A DNA stretch of 64,000 nt from contig NZ_CP078013.2 in the NCBI RefSeq assembly GCF_024112395.2, positions 3,224,001 to 3,288,000 of the forward strand, given 5' to 3'. Made by a program: the position numbers and the translations under genes. How positions within the stretch are numbered: position 1 is the stretch's first letter; each line of letters starts with the position of its first letter. The stretch is from Pseudomonas pergaminensis. GTDB lineage: Bacteria; Pseudomonadota; Gammaproteobacteria; Pseudomonadales; Pseudomonadaceae. Of this stretch, positions 27,758 to 36,544 are shown piece by piece. The notes under the pieces were generated by a model. The model had not been told where the DNA came from, did not search any database, and worked only from the letters and a program-made list of their open reading frames with translations.

Positions 27758-28384
27758 TCAAACCACCGGGCCGGCCCATTTCTGACGGTAGGATTCATGC
27801 TTGAGCATCCTTGCGTACCAGGCCTTGAGGTTGGGCAGCTCCGCTCGGTCGAAGTCCATGTTCAGCCACCGGTGTGCGTGCACGGCCCAGGCAATGTCGG
27901 CGATGGTCATCGTTTGCCCGCAGACGTACTCATGTGTGGCCAGGCGCTGTTCGATCCAGCCCCAGACCTTGCCGGCTTCGCCAATCGCGGTTTCCAACGC
28001 GGATGTATCGCGTTTTTCCGGGGCGGTGCGAATCAACTGGAAGAACACCACGGTCTGTGGTCGGGTGAGCTGTGTCTGTTGGCAATCGAGCCACTGGTCG
28101 ACCAACGCACGTAGCTTGGGCGCCGCCGGGTAGAGGGGGCTGGTCGGTGCATAAGCGTTGCACAGGTAGCGCATCACTGCGTTGCTTTCCCAGATCGTAA
28201 AGTCACCGTCGACCAGGGTTGGAACCAGACTGGTGGGGTTCATCCCGCGGTAATCGTCCTCTTCAAGCCCGCCGAAGACATTGCCCAAGTCGATCCTCTC
28301 GTAGTCGAGCCCCAGCTCGTCCATCAGCCAGACGACTTTCATGACGTTGCTGGATTTCATATGGCCATACAGCGTGCGTGGCAT
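27758..28384 (-). CDS. glutathione S-transferase family protein
   Basis: A 208-residue protein with an N-terminal thioredoxin-like domain (MPRTLYGHMKSSNVMKVVWLMDELGL; the SSN loop supplies the likely catalytic serine; ESNAVMRYL near residue 63-71 binds glutathione) and a C-terminal helical domain. Likely roles are glutathione conjugation, dehalogenation or isomerisation in the pathway encoded by this island. It is the first gene behind the strong minus-strand promoter at 28419-28447. Confidence 0.9.
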   Translation of the reverse strand: MPRTLYGHMKSSNVMKVVWLMDELGLDYERIDLGNVFGGLEEDDYRGMNPTSLVPTLVDGDFTIWESNAVMRYLCNAYAPTSPLYPAAPKLRALVDQWLDCQQTQLTRPQTVVFFQLIRTAPEKRDTSALETAIGEAGKVWGWIEQRLATHEYVCGQTMTIADIAWAVHAHRWLNMDFDRAELPNLKAWYARMLKHESYRQKWAGPVV

Positions 28385-28418
28385 GGGTGTGTCCCTCGTT
28401 GAATTAAATTCTCGATCA

Positions 28419-28447
28419 CTTATAAAAGTCGTCAGACAATCTGTCAA
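28419..28447 (-). promoter_or_regulatory. promoter with GntR operator, gst-SDR operon
   Basis: On the minus strand TTGACA (28442-28447), a 17-base spacer and TATAAG (28419-28424) form a near-consensus sigma-70 promoter. The dyad read on the plus strand as GACAATCTGTC (28435-28445) overlaps the -35 and the start of the spacer, so a bound repressor would block RNA polymerase. Confidence 0.75.
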
Positions 28448-28461
28448 TCATGCAAAATATT

Positions 28462-28490
28462 TTGACAGATTGTCTGACGATCTGTAGGTT
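28462..28490 (+). promoter_or_regulatory. promoter with GntR operator, flavin monooxygenase operon
   Basis: TTGACA (28462-28467), a 17-base spacer and TAGGTT (28485-28490), with the dyad GACAGATTGTC at 28464-28474. It is back-to-back with the gst promoter and drives the plus-strand genes from 28532 to 31398. Confidence 0.7.
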
Positions 28491-28531
28491 TTCATTCCAA
28501 CACCCCATGGGACTCCTTGGAAGAGGCAGAC

Positions 28532-29035
28532 ATGAAAGAACAACAACAAGAAAAAGAACTCGTTAACGACTTCAAACTGGCGATGCGTCGATTGACATCG
28601 ACCATCTCGCTGATCACCACGCGCCACCTGGGCCAGCCGTTCGGTATGGCTGCGACGGCGGTGCAGTCGGTCACTGCCGATCCCGCCACCATCCTCGTCT
28701 GCGTCAATCGCTCGGCCTCCATCAGTACCGCGCTGGAGGTGAGCGGTCGCTTTGCGGTGAATATGCTGCACCTCTCCCACGTCGATCTGGTGCCGATTTT
28801 CAGCGGCCAGCTCAAAGGGCAGGAGCGCTTTGAGCATGGCCAGTGGGTCGAGGAGCACGGCGTGCCGGTGCTGGCCGACGCGCAGGCGGCGCTGGTGTGC
28901 GAGGTGTGTGAAGTTGCGACCATCGGCTCTCACGATGTGATTTTCGGCCGAGTGCTGTGGGTCGACACTCGGCCGGATATTTCGCCCCTTTTGTACGAAG
29001 ACGGACGCTTCGCCAGATCCGCCGCGATCAAGTGA
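28532..29035 (+). CDS. RutF-like flavin reductase
   Basis: A 167-residue NAD(P)H:flavin oxidoreductase of the FMN-binding split-barrel family. It opens NDFKLAMRRLTSTISLITT, and carries GMAATAVQSVTADPATILVCVN and the FAVNMLH motif. It would supply reduced FMN to the LLM monooxygenase at 30277, in the same operon. I take the ATG at 28532, which has GGAAGAG upstream, over a TTG at 28517. Confidence 0.9.
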   Translation: MKEQQQEKELVNDFKLAMRRLTSTISLITTRHLGQPFGMAATAVQSVTADPATILVCVNRSASISTALEVSGRFAVNMLHLSHVDLVPIFSGQLKGQERFEHGQWVEEHGVPVLADAQAALVCEVCEVATIGSHDVIFGRVLWVDTRPDISPLLYEDGRFARSAAIK

Positions 29036-29068
29036 TATCTCCTGAGACTTGAGACCGTAGAGGTTGTT

Positions 29069-29716
29069 ATGGGCTTTGCAACGATTGAGAAAGCACTGGA
29101 AGTCATCGCCACCGGCGGGATGGTGATCGTGGTGGATGACGAGAACCGCGAAAACGAAGGTGATGTCGTGATGGCTGCCGAGTTCGCCACCACGCAGGCG
29201 TTGACGTTTATGGTCAGCCGATGCCGTGGGATCGTCTGTGCGCCGATGCCTGAACGCATTGCTCGGCGCCTGGAATTACCGCTGATGGTGGAGCGCAACA
29301 CCGACTCCATGAAAACCGCGTTCACCGTTTCTGTCGATTTGATAGCAGGCGTCACCACCGGCGTTTCAGCGGCGGAGCGCGCGTTAACGCTTCGAGCGCT
29401 CGCTGCGGATGACACGACGGCGCAGGCACTTTCAAGGCCAGGGCATATTTTTCCGCTGATCGCCCGCAATGGTGGCGTTGAAGAGCGCGCTGGTCACACC
29501 GAGGCGGCTGTGGACCTTGCTGAGCTGGCAGGGTTGTCACCGGTAGGTGTGATCTGCGAGATCCTCAAGGACGACGGCAGCATGGCGCGTCGTGCTGATC
29601 TGGACGTTTTCGCACAACAGCATGAACTCATTATTATTTCGATTGCAGAGTTGATTGTGTGGAAAGCAGCGAATGCTGTTAGCACTAAACAAGTAAGGCC
29701 CAGTTTGGTGGCATAG
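29069..29716 (+). CDS. ribB: 3,4-dihydroxy-2-butanone 4-phosphate synthase
   Basis: A 215-residue RibB. It has the acidic DDENRENEGD metal/substrate loop at about 23-32, the SRCRGIVCAP segment, and the PGHIFPL and RAGHTEAAVDL motifs. It makes a riboflavin precursor from ribulose 5-phosphate. There is no GTP cyclohydrolase II domain, and other rib genes are absent, so this is an accessory copy. It sits between a flavin reductase and a flavin monooxygenase, which suggests it boosts FMN supply when the island is induced. Confidence 0.94.
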   Translation: MGFATIEKALEVIATGGMVIVVDDENRENEGDVVMAAEFATTQALTFMVSRCRGIVCAPMPERIARRLELPLMVERNTDSMKTAFTVSVDLIAGVTTGVSAAERALTLRALAADDTTAQALSRPGHIFPLIARNGGVEERAGHTEAAVDLAELAGLSPVGVICEILKDDGSMARRADLDVFAQQHELIIISIAELIVWKAANAVSTKQVRPSLVA

Positions 29717-29813
29717 CTCCAACCCAGAATTTTTAACCGTAACACTTTGGCGCGATGGCTGTGTAGGCAGTCATTCGGTCGCCAAGGTATTAACTCACCC
29801 CGAGGAAGATGAA

Positions 29814-30230
29814 ATGAACAGCCAAGCAAAAATTACTTCGCCCGATGGCAACCAACTTTCCGAGCGTTTCCATGATGGCCTCAAGACCCGCCGTGAAGTG
29901 CTGGGTGAAGCTTATGTGGATGGTTCCATTGCAAAGGCCACGGATTTTAACTGGCCGGTGCAGGAGTTGGTGACCGAGTATTGCTGGGACGCTATTTGGA
30001 ATCGTCCGGGTCTGGATCGTCGTACACGCTCGTTCCTGAACCTGGGCATGATTTCGGCACTGAACCGCCCCCATGAGTTGAAGTTGCATGTGCGCGGCGC
30101 GATCAATAATGGTTTGAGCAAAGAAGAAATTCGCGAAGTACTGCTCCAGGTGGCGATTTATTGTGGTGTTCCGGCTTCGATTGATGGCTTCCGCCTGGCG
30201 CAGGAAGTGTTTGACGATATGGGCGTCTGA
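29814..30230 (+). CDS. carboxymuconolactone decarboxylase family protein
   Basis: A 138-residue helical protein of the PcaC/AhpD superfamily. VTEYCWDAIWNRPGLDRRTRSFLNLGMISALNRPHELKLH includes the conserved helix pair and the histidine expected in PcaC-type active sites. No CxxC is present, so it is not an AhpD peroxidase. It is paralogous to the protein at 51427. It probably decarboxylates or isomerises a lactone or ring-cleavage product in this pathway. Confidence 0.88.
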   Translation: MNSQAKITSPDGNQLSERFHDGLKTRREVLGEAYVDGSIAKATDFNWPVQELVTEYCWDAIWNRPGLDRRTRSFLNLGMISALNRPHELKLHVRGAINNGLSKEEIREVLLQVAIYCGVPASIDGFRLAQEVFDDMGV

Positions 30231-30276
30231 CCCAGCGCTCCGTAAGCATCAACAACAATAAAAAGAGGAATGTGAA

Positions 30277-31398
30277 ATGGACATGCAAGAACGCTTTCAC
30301 GAAACCGGCAATCCTATGTTCAACGACAACGCGCTGAAATTGGGTGTGTTCGGAACCAACTGCTCGAACGCCTGCGCAATCACCACGGCTGAATCCACGT
30401 TTGAGCCGACCTTCGAGCACAACGTAAAGATCGCTCAGCAGCTGGAAGCGGCGGGTTGGGAGTGCATGGTGCCTATCGCGCGTTGGCGTGGTTTCGGTGG
30501 TGAGACCAACTTCAACGGCACCAACATGGAGACGTTCACCTGGGCCGCTGCGATGGCTGCAGTTACCACCAAGCTGCAGTTTTTCTCCACCACCCACGTG
30601 CCCACTATTCACCCAATCGTCGCGGCTAAAATGGCGACCACCATCGACCATATTTCCAAGGGCCGTTTTGGCTTGAACCTGGTGACCGGCTGGTTTACCC
30701 CGGAAATGGAGATGTTTGGTCGCGAGATGATGGAGCACGACCAGCGCTACGAATACGCGGATGAATGGATGGATATCGTTGCTGCGTTGTGGGCGCGTAA
30801 TGGTGTGGATTACAACGGTGACTTCCACAGGACCAAAGACGCCGTCATGGAGCCCAAACCTTACAACAAGGCGGGGCGCCCGGTGATGATCTGCGCCGGG
30901 TCGTCGGGTAAAGGTCTGGATTTCACGGCCAAGCACTGTGATTTCAACTTCGGCTTCATGCAGGACATGGAGAAAGGCGCAGCCTGGGTCAAGCACGTCA
31001 AGGACCTGGCCCGCTCCAAGTTTGGCCGCGAACTGGGGACCTTTACCTCGTGTCCGGTGATTGTGCGAGAAACGGAAAAAGAAGCGCGCGAATACTACGG
31101 CTACTACGTCAAAGAAAAGGGCGACCGCGTGGCGTGCGACAACCTGGCCGATGTGCTGCAAGTTCAATCGCAGAACCACTCCGCAGAGATGTACGCGAAG
31201 TTCAAGGAACGCTTCATCGCGGGCTGGGGCGGTTATCCACTGATTGGTTCGCCTGAGCAAGTGGCACAAGGCCTGATCGACCTGAAGAAAACCGGGGTCG
31301 ACGGTACGTTATTGACCATGGTTGATTACAACGAAGAACTGCCGTTTTTTAATGAGCGGGTAATGCCATTGCTGAAGCAGGCAGGCCTGCGTCGCTGA
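30277..31398 (+). CDS. RutA-like LLM class flavin-dependent monooxygenase
   Basis: A 373-residue luciferase-like TIM-barrel enzyme that uses FMNH2 and O2. The ARWRGFGG segment near residue 68-75, THVPTIHP (about 108) and DHISKGRFGLNLVTGW (about 125-140) resemble RutA-type oxygenases, which open heterocyclic amide rings. It follows an AACAATAA leader motif and AGAGG. The operon supplies a RutF-like reductase and RibB, but no RutB/RutC/RutE was found, so the substrate is probably not uracil itself. Confidence 0.88.
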   Translation: MDMQERFHETGNPMFNDNALKLGVFGTNCSNACAITTAESTFEPTFEHNVKIAQQLEAAGWECMVPIARWRGFGGETNFNGTNMETFTWAAAMAAVTTKLQFFSTTHVPTIHPIVAAKMATTIDHISKGRFGLNLVTGWFTPEMEMFGREMMEHDQRYEYADEWMDIVAALWARNGVDYNGDFHRTKDAVMEPKPYNKAGRPVMICAGSSGKGLDFTAKHCDFNFGFMQDMEKGAAWVKHVKDLARSKFGRELGTFTSCPVIVRETEKEAREYYGYYVKEKGDRVACDNLADVLQVQSQNHSAEMYAKFKERFIAGWGGYPLIGSPEQVAQGLIDLKKTGVDGTLLTMVDYNEELPFFNERVMPLLKQAGLRR

Positions 31399-31413
31399 GT
31401 GTTGAGCCAACAA

Positions 31414-31444
31414 AGCCAGGCCTCATGATCAATGAGGCCTGGCT
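31414..31444 (+). terminator. terminator after the monooxygenase gene
   Basis: Perfect 13-bp stem AGCCAGGCCTCAT and its complement with a 5-base loop, 16 bases after the stop codon. No T-run. Confidence 0.65.
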
Positions 31445-31539
31445 GACGTTCGCACGCGATAAAGATACACAAATCGATGTTTTCCAGAAGCGCCTGATGC
31501 ACGACAAATAACAATAAACGCGTTGCAGGAGTGAATAGG

Positions 31540-32067
31540 ATGTCGACAAGATTCTCATTGAATTTGAGTATGTGGATCGGTATTACCGTAGGGCTTTACG
31601 TGCTGTTGTACCTGATGAGCCCGCTCGGTTTATTGGGCGCGCTGCCGTGCACCTTTGTTGCGCTGCCCATCTACCTGAGCGGTGGCGCCAGAGCCGACAA
31701 ACTCGCGGACGCCTGCCTGAGTGCGGTGGCGGGAGTGGTATGGGGGCTCGTTTTTATTTACCTGGATTCGCTGTTCGCACATGAGGGATTGCACCCGCTG
31801 GTGGCGTCTGCACTTTCGGTTGGCCTGGTCACCATAGCGCTGTGCGCGACGCACCTGCTGTTCACCCCATGGGGGCTGTTTTCAAATATTCCGATGATGT
31901 TTGGTGCCGTGGCGTGTACGTTCTTTGTCGGGCCGGACAAGTGGTTTTACATCATGGTCACGCTTTGCCTGGGCGTGCTGTTGGGGTTCATCAACCATTC
32001 GGGGCGCAAGTTCCTGGATGAGCGTGGGCGGTGGACGCTGGTCCGCGCGCGCAAGGTCAAAGACTAA
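31540..32067 (+). CDS. DUF1097 family membrane protein
   Basis: A 175-residue inner-membrane protein with about five or six hydrophobic segments (for example GITVGLYVLLYLMSPLGLLGA and ALSVGLVTIALCATHLLF). It matches the DUF1097 type, whose function is unknown. An AACAATAA leader motif (31510-31517) and AGGAG precede the ATG. It is separated from the monooxygenase operon by a strong hairpin, so it may have its own promoter. A transport-accessory role is possible. Confidence 0.75.
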   Translation: MSTRFSLNLSMWIGITVGLYVLLYLMSPLGLLGALPCTFVALPIYLSGGARADKLADACLSAVAGVVWGLVFIYLDSLFAHEGLHPLVASALSVGLVTIALCATHLLFTPWGLFSNIPMMFGAVACTFFVGPDKWFYIMVTLCLGVLLGFINHSGRKFLDERGRWTLVRARKVKD

Positions 32068-32081
32068 GCCTCGCGACCCCT

Positions 32082-32957
32082 CTAGTGTTTTTTCACCGCT
32101 TGCTCGGTAATCAGTTGCGCCAGTAACTTCACTGGTTCGCTCAGGCTGCGGCGCGCGCGATGCACCAGGCCGATATCGCGATGGAACGTACGTTGTTTCA
32201 GGTCGATCGCGCGCACTTCAGCAGGCCACTCCTTGCGGGTGGCCGTTTCCGGTACCAGGGCCACACCGACGCCGTTTGCGACCAGCTTGATGATCGCATC
32301 GAGCTCATCGAGTTCGCAGACTTCATGCAATGAAAAATGGGTCTGTCGCAAGAACCGATCAACCTGGCGCCCGCCAAAAGATGAACGGTCGTAGCGGATA
32401 AAGGGCTGGGTCGAGACCAACTCGGCCCAATCGTCTCCTGGCATATCGACCGGGACAATCAGTCGATACGGTTCGCGCGCCAAGGTGGTCCAGCGCAGAT
32501 CGCTTTGAAGAGAAAAGGGTGGGCGGATGATTGCGGCCATGTCGATCTCACCCGAGTCGACCTGATTCACCAACTCCATCGAAAGGCCCGGTATGACGCG
32601 TGTTCTGCAGGCCGGGGAGCGCTGGTGAAATTCAGCCAGCGCTTCCGGCAGATAAGAGCGTTGAACCGATGCAATCGCGCCGATAGTCACCGGAACGCTG
32701 GCCGGCAGGCCCACCGAGCTGGTGCCCAGATTTTTAAACTGAAGTACCAGTTCCTGGCCTTGCGCCAGTACTTGATGCCCCATCTGATTGAGTTGCGCCG
32801 AACGCCCTTTACGGTCGAACAACTCGACCCCGAGCTCGGCCTCAAGGCGTTGCATCTGCGCGCTCACCGCTGCTTGAGTCAGGCCGATTTTGCTGCCCGC
32901 GGCTGCAAACGTGCCTTCCCTCGCTACGGCGATAAGGGTTTTCAGTTCTTTGATCAT
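32082..32957 (-). CDS. LysR family transcriptional regulator
   Basis: A 291-residue LysR-type regulator with the helix-turn-helix FAAAGSKIGLTQAAVSAQMQRLEAELG (about residues 17-43) and a ligand domain. The ATG at 32957 is preferred over TTG at 32963. It converges on the DUF1097 gene and stands next to an AraC gene on the same strand; neither target is evident. No clear ribosome-binding site is seen. Confidence 0.88.
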   Translation of the reverse strand: MIKELKTLIAVAREGTFAAAGSKIGLTQAAVSAQMQRLEAELGVELFDRKGRSAQLNQMGHQVLAQGQELVLQFKNLGTSSVGLPASVPVTIGAIASVQRSYLPEALAEFHQRSPACRTRVIPGLSMELVNQVDSGEIDMAAIIRPPFSLQSDLRWTTLAREPYRLIVPVDMPGDDWAELVSTQPFIRYDRSSFGGRQVDRFLRQTHFSLHEVCELDELDAIIKLVANGVGVALVPETATRKEWPAEVRAIDLKQRTFHRDIGLVHRARRSLSEPVKLLAQLITEQAVKKH

Positions 32958-33020
32958 GCGCAAATAATAGTTATGTTTCGCTTGGAAATATATTCATATT
33001 TTTGTCGCTGGGCTGCTCGA

Positions 33021-34037
33021 TCAACTCAGTGTGGGCCAGGTCCCCATTCCTACACTGGGCGGGTTACGGTACGTTTCCGAAGGTAACTCTCCAAACTGGT
33101 TTTTGTAGTAATGGGAGAACATTCCAAAGTGCCAAAACCCCCAGCGCATGGCTGCTTCGGACACCGTGGGCACGCTACTTAAAATGTCTTTGCGGGCGCC
33201 GTGCAAGCGAACCTGGCGGATATAGGTGCAAGGATTGACACCCACCACCTGGATGAATGCGCTATGCAACCCACGCCTGCTCATGTGCAAGTGTTCGCAC
33301 AAGGCCTCCACTGAATGGTTGGCAGCGGGCTGGCTCAAAATAAAAGCGCGTGCCCTGTCTACCATCGCTCGATGAACCCGATGATCGCGCGGTGAAGAGG
33401 ATGAGGTATGGGACAAACTGCCCATCGCTTCCAGTGCCGCGACGGCGACATCCTCGCAGAGTTGCAGGCGCGTGGCCTCACTGTCGATCGAGTCCGGGCA
33501 CGCCACGGCTGAACCCAGGCCTGATAGCAGCAAGGATTTGTATCGAGCGATCCCCTGTGTATCGCCTTTGAGCAGGCAGGCGCCGTTGACCAGGCGGTCG
33601 GCGCTCACCCCGTAAAGGCCCTGGGACAGCGTGTTCAGGAATGACACGTCAATGGTCGCCGCAAGGATGTCGGACTTGGTTGTCGCACAGAAACGGGCTT
33701 CTTCACCTTGGCGCATGATGAATAACGAGTCGGCCTGCATTTCCCTGTTCTGCCAGGAGCATGTTCCTTCATGCAAGGTGACACCAATCATCACGACATC
33801 GGTGTCAGCGACCGAGCGTTGATCGACGGCTTGATTGATCCATTCCCTGAACACTTGGACTCGTCCAAGAGACGCACGCGCGACGCCGCCTTCAAAGTTG
33901 CCGCAGGAGAGCTGGGTGTAGTCCTGCATCCAGTCAGGAAGAATTCTCGATTGAAGGAACGGATCATTTGACCGCTCACAGGCAACTCTTGGAAGTGCGC
34001 AGGGCGGGTGTGCAGTATCTGGATTGAGTTGAATCAC
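33021..34037 (-). CDS. AraC family transcriptional regulator
   Basis: A 338-residue regulator. The C-terminal double helix-turn-helix (SVEALCEHLHMSRRGLHSAFIQVVGVNPCTYIRQVRL ... PTVSEAAMRWGFWHFGMFSHYYKNQFGELPSETYR) is of the ethanolamine-operon (EutR-like) subtype. I choose the GTG at 34037 because GGAG lies 6 bases upstream; a TTG 33 bases further up lacks one. It is divergent from the APC permease at 34421, which is probably its target. Confidence 0.88.
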   Translation of the reverse strand: MIQLNPDTAHPPCALPRVACERSNDPFLQSRILPDWMQDYTQLSCGNFEGGVARASLGRVQVFREWINQAVDQRSVADTDVVMIGVTLHEGTCSWQNREMQADSLFIMRQGEEARFCATTKSDILAATIDVSFLNTLSQGLYGVSADRLVNGACLLKGDTQGIARYKSLLLSGLGSAVACPDSIDSEATRLQLCEDVAVAALEAMGSLSHTSSSSPRDHRVHRAMVDRARAFILSQPAANHSVEALCEHLHMSRRGLHSAFIQVVGVNPCTYIRQVRLHGARKDILSSVPTVSEAAMRWGFWHFGMFSHYYKNQFGELPSETYRNPPSVGMGTWPTLS

Positions 34038-34420
34038 GACAGTCTCCGAAGTCTGCCGTTGAAGCAGCAATGTTCGTTCCAGATTGCCGCCTGTATTCAG
34101 CGCTTCAGGTAAAAGAATTGATCGCTAAATGCACTGTAACGACGCAGAGGATTTTCCTTTTGGTGCGTACGGGAGAACAGTCGTGTGTGGCGTGCATGAC
34201 GCGCCGATATTGGATAGCGGCGAATTTTGCGCGGGCGCAACAATGACCACGACGCATGTTGTCGCTGGGGTGGGTCGGCGTATCAGGGATATTCCCTTTA
34301 AACCCTTGTAACTCTAGTTGCGGGTCAAACAACTGCGAACTTACTGAAAACTTCAGGGCAGGGATGTCGAAGATGGATCAGTGATCTCTTGCTGGAAAAA
34401 CAATATCCATAGGGGCGAAT
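34038..34420. other. long divergent regulatory region
   Basis: About 380 bases between the AraC gene and the APC permease. A 60-codon ORF at 34129-34311 has no ribosome-binding site or recognisable similarity, so I do not call it. No clear operator dyad was found. It should carry both promoters. Confidence 0.4.
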
Positions 34421-35866
34421 ATGCAAACTGCAGAGCCAGGCATTACTGATAACAAACCGGGCTTGTCCGGATCTTTAGGTGTTACCTCGATTGTGTTGAT
34501 GGTGATCGCAACGGCCGCGCCATTAACCGTGATGGTTGCCAATACGCCGCTGATTATTTCCATGGGCAATGGCGCCGCAGCGCCCTTTGACGCAATGATT
34601 GCAACAGTGATCATGTTTCTCTTCAGTGTGGGTTTCATCTACATGTCGAGGTACATCACCAACGCAGGGGCGTTCTATTCCTATATCCAGAAAGGCATGG
34701 GCCGGTCCATTGGGTTGGGATCCGCGACCCTGGCAGTGATCTCGTATTTCATGATTCTGGTGGCGTTGGAGGCTTATATCGGCTTCGCCTTGTCACAGCT
34801 GTTGCTGACCACGCTTGGTATCACCATTTCCTGGTGGCTTCTGGCATTGGTTATTACCACGTTGGTTGGGATCCTGGGCTATCAGAAGATTGAACTGAGC
34901 AGCAAGTTCCTGGGTGTGGCGTTGGTGCTGGAAATCCTCATCGTGTTGGTGGTGGATGCCGCCATTATCGGCAGCGGCAGTATTGGCCCGGATGCGCTGG
35001 AGCCGTTTTCGTCGGCCACCATTCTGTCGGGGTCGCCGGGCCTTGGGATCATGTTTGCTATCTATTGCTTCACCGGGTTTGAGTCGACGGTGGTCTATCG
35101 CGAAGAAGCGGTGAACCCGAATGTGACCATCCCTAAGGCCACTTACATTGCGGTATTTGTGATTGGCGTGTTCTACGCCGTGTCGATGTGGTGCCAGGTG
35201 AACGGGGTGGGATTATCGCAAGTGGTCCAGCAAGCGACCGATCACCCGGGTGATATGTATCTGAACATGGTGGAGCGATACACCAACAAAGCCTTTGTGG
35301 ATGTAATGCAGGTTTTGCTGGTGACCAGTCTATTTGCGTGTGTGTTGTCGCTGCATAACATCGTGGTTCGCTATCAATACGTGCTGGGACGCTTTGGTGT
35401 GCTGCATTCAAAGCTGGGGAGTGTGCATCAGAAACACGGATCACCCTTTGTGTCCTCGGTATTGCAAACGACGTTGTCGCTGCTGGCGGTCGCCATTTGC
35501 GCACTGATCGGGATGGACCCGGTCACCCAGATCTATGCGTGGGGTGCGACCGCGGGAACACTGGGTTACATGGTGATCCTGTCCCTGACGTGTGTTTCGG
35601 TACTGGTGTATTTCCGCCGAAGCGACACTCCGCATCCATTTTGGAACACGGTTGTGGCGCCCACTGGCGGGTTCCTCGGATTGGTCGCGTGTTTGATCGT
35701 GGCGGTCCAGAATCTGCCGGCATTAGTTGGCGGTGAAAATGCCGGGCTGGCAGCCTCTATCATGGAAATGATCGTGATGATCTCGTTTGTCGTGGGCTGT
35801 GCCGCTGCCTTGATGATGAAGGTGATGAGCCCGGCGAGATTTGCGCTGTTGAAACAGGTGGGTTGA
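34421..35866 (+). CDS. APC family amino acid/amine permease
   Basis: A 481-residue inner-membrane permease of the amino acid-polyamine-organocation superfamily with 12 predicted transmembrane helices. The helix I motif (GVTSIVLMVIATAAPLTVM) and the helix VI GLGIMFAIYCFTGFES are typical. The substrate is unknown; the EutR-like AraC neighbour hints at an amine or amino alcohol. Confidence 0.9.
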   Translation: MQTAEPGITDNKPGLSGSLGVTSIVLMVIATAAPLTVMVANTPLIISMGNGAAAPFDAMIATVIMFLFSVGFIYMSRYITNAGAFYSYIQKGMGRSIGLGSATLAVISYFMILVALEAYIGFALSQLLLTTLGITISWWLLALVITTLVGILGYQKIELSSKFLGVALVLEILIVLVVDAAIIGSGSIGPDALEPFSSATILSGSPGLGIMFAIYCFTGFESTVVYREEAVNPNVTIPKATYIAVFVIGVFYAVSMWCQVNGVGLSQVVQQATDHPGDMYLNMVERYTNKAFVDVMQVLLVTSLFACVLSLHNIVVRYQYVLGRFGVLHSKLGSVHQKHGSPFVSSVLQTTLSLLAVAICALIGMDPVTQIYAWGATAGTLGYMVILSLTCVSVLVYFRRSDTPHPFWNTVVAPTGGFLGLVACLIVAVQNLPALVGGENAGLAASIMEMIVMISFVVGCAAALMMKVMSPARFALLKQVG

Positions 35867-35904
35867 GTTTCCTTCCTCTTTCTTGCTGCACATGTGAACA
35901 ACGG

Positions 35905-35944
35905 CAGGCGCTCAGCCGGGCGCCTGACGCTTGAGCGTTTTTTT
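35905..35944 (+). terminator. terminator of the permease gene
   Basis: Two hairpins in tandem: CAGGCGC / GCGCCTG (35905-35926), then ACGC-TTGA-GCGT (35927-35938), followed by T7. Arms CGCTCA (35909) and TGAGCG (35932) can also pair. The T-run ends 18 bases before the TetR start. Confidence 0.65.
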
Positions 35945-35962
35945 GCTAGCATGCGCCGCATT

Positions 35963-36544
35963 ATGAAGAAACCCACCCAAGATATGCGCCAGCACATCAT
36001 TGATGTCGCCCGGTCGCTGATGACCCAGAAAGGTTACACCGCAGTCGGCCTTACCGAGCTGCTCGCGGCCGCGGGTGTACCGAAAGGGTCGTTCTACCAC
36101 TACTTCCGCTCCAAGGATGAGTTTGGCCAGGCGCTGCTCGAAGAGTACTTTGAAGAGTACCTCACCCGGGTCGATGTGCAATTGGCCTGCGAGGGCTCCG
36201 GCGCTGAACGTCTGCTGAGCTATCTACGCTATTGGGCCGAGACACAGGCGTTTGATCACACCGATCAAAAATGCCTGGTGGTCAAATTGGGTGCGGAAGT
36301 GTGTGATCTGTCCGAAAACATGCGCGGAGTGCTTGAGAAGGGGACTGCCCTGATCATCGAGCGGATGATTCGTTGTGTTGAGCAGGGTAAGGCGGATGGA
36401 TCCATCGCCGCGTCCGTTGACGCTCCGATGCTGGCTGAAGCGCTCTACCAGATGTGGTTGGGCGCCTCGTTGCTGGTCAAGGTCAACAGAACACGCGAGC
36501 CTTTTGACGCTGCGCTTGATATGAGCCGGCGCTTGTTGGCTTAG
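35963..36544 (+). CDS. TetR family regulator, NemR-like paralog
   Basis: A 193-residue TetR-type repressor with the helix-turn-helix in KGYTAVGLTELLAAAGVPKGSFYHYFRSKDEFG (about residues 20-52). It has the same length as, and is closely similar throughout to, the TetR protein at 40588 (shared KCLVVKLGAEVCDLSE and MWLGASL-type segments). I choose the ATG giving MKK, as in the paralog. Its own promoter lacks the TAGAC-N5-GTCTA box found at the paralog. It overlaps the convergent gene at 36541 by 4 bases. Confidence 0.9.
   Translation: MKKPTQDMRQHIIDVARSLMTQKGYTAVGLTELLAAAGVPKGSFYHYFRSKDEFGQALLEEYFEEYLTRVDVQLACEGSGAERLLSYLRYWAETQAFDHTDQKCLVVKLGAEVCDLSENMRGVLEKGTALIIERMIRCVEQGKADGSIAASVDAPMLAEALYQMWLGASLLVKVNRTREPFDAALDMSRRLLA

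Noticed and set aside
34129..34311. A 60-codon ORF in the AraC-APC gap
   Set aside because: No ribosome-binding site, no similarity and unusual composition; likely chance.
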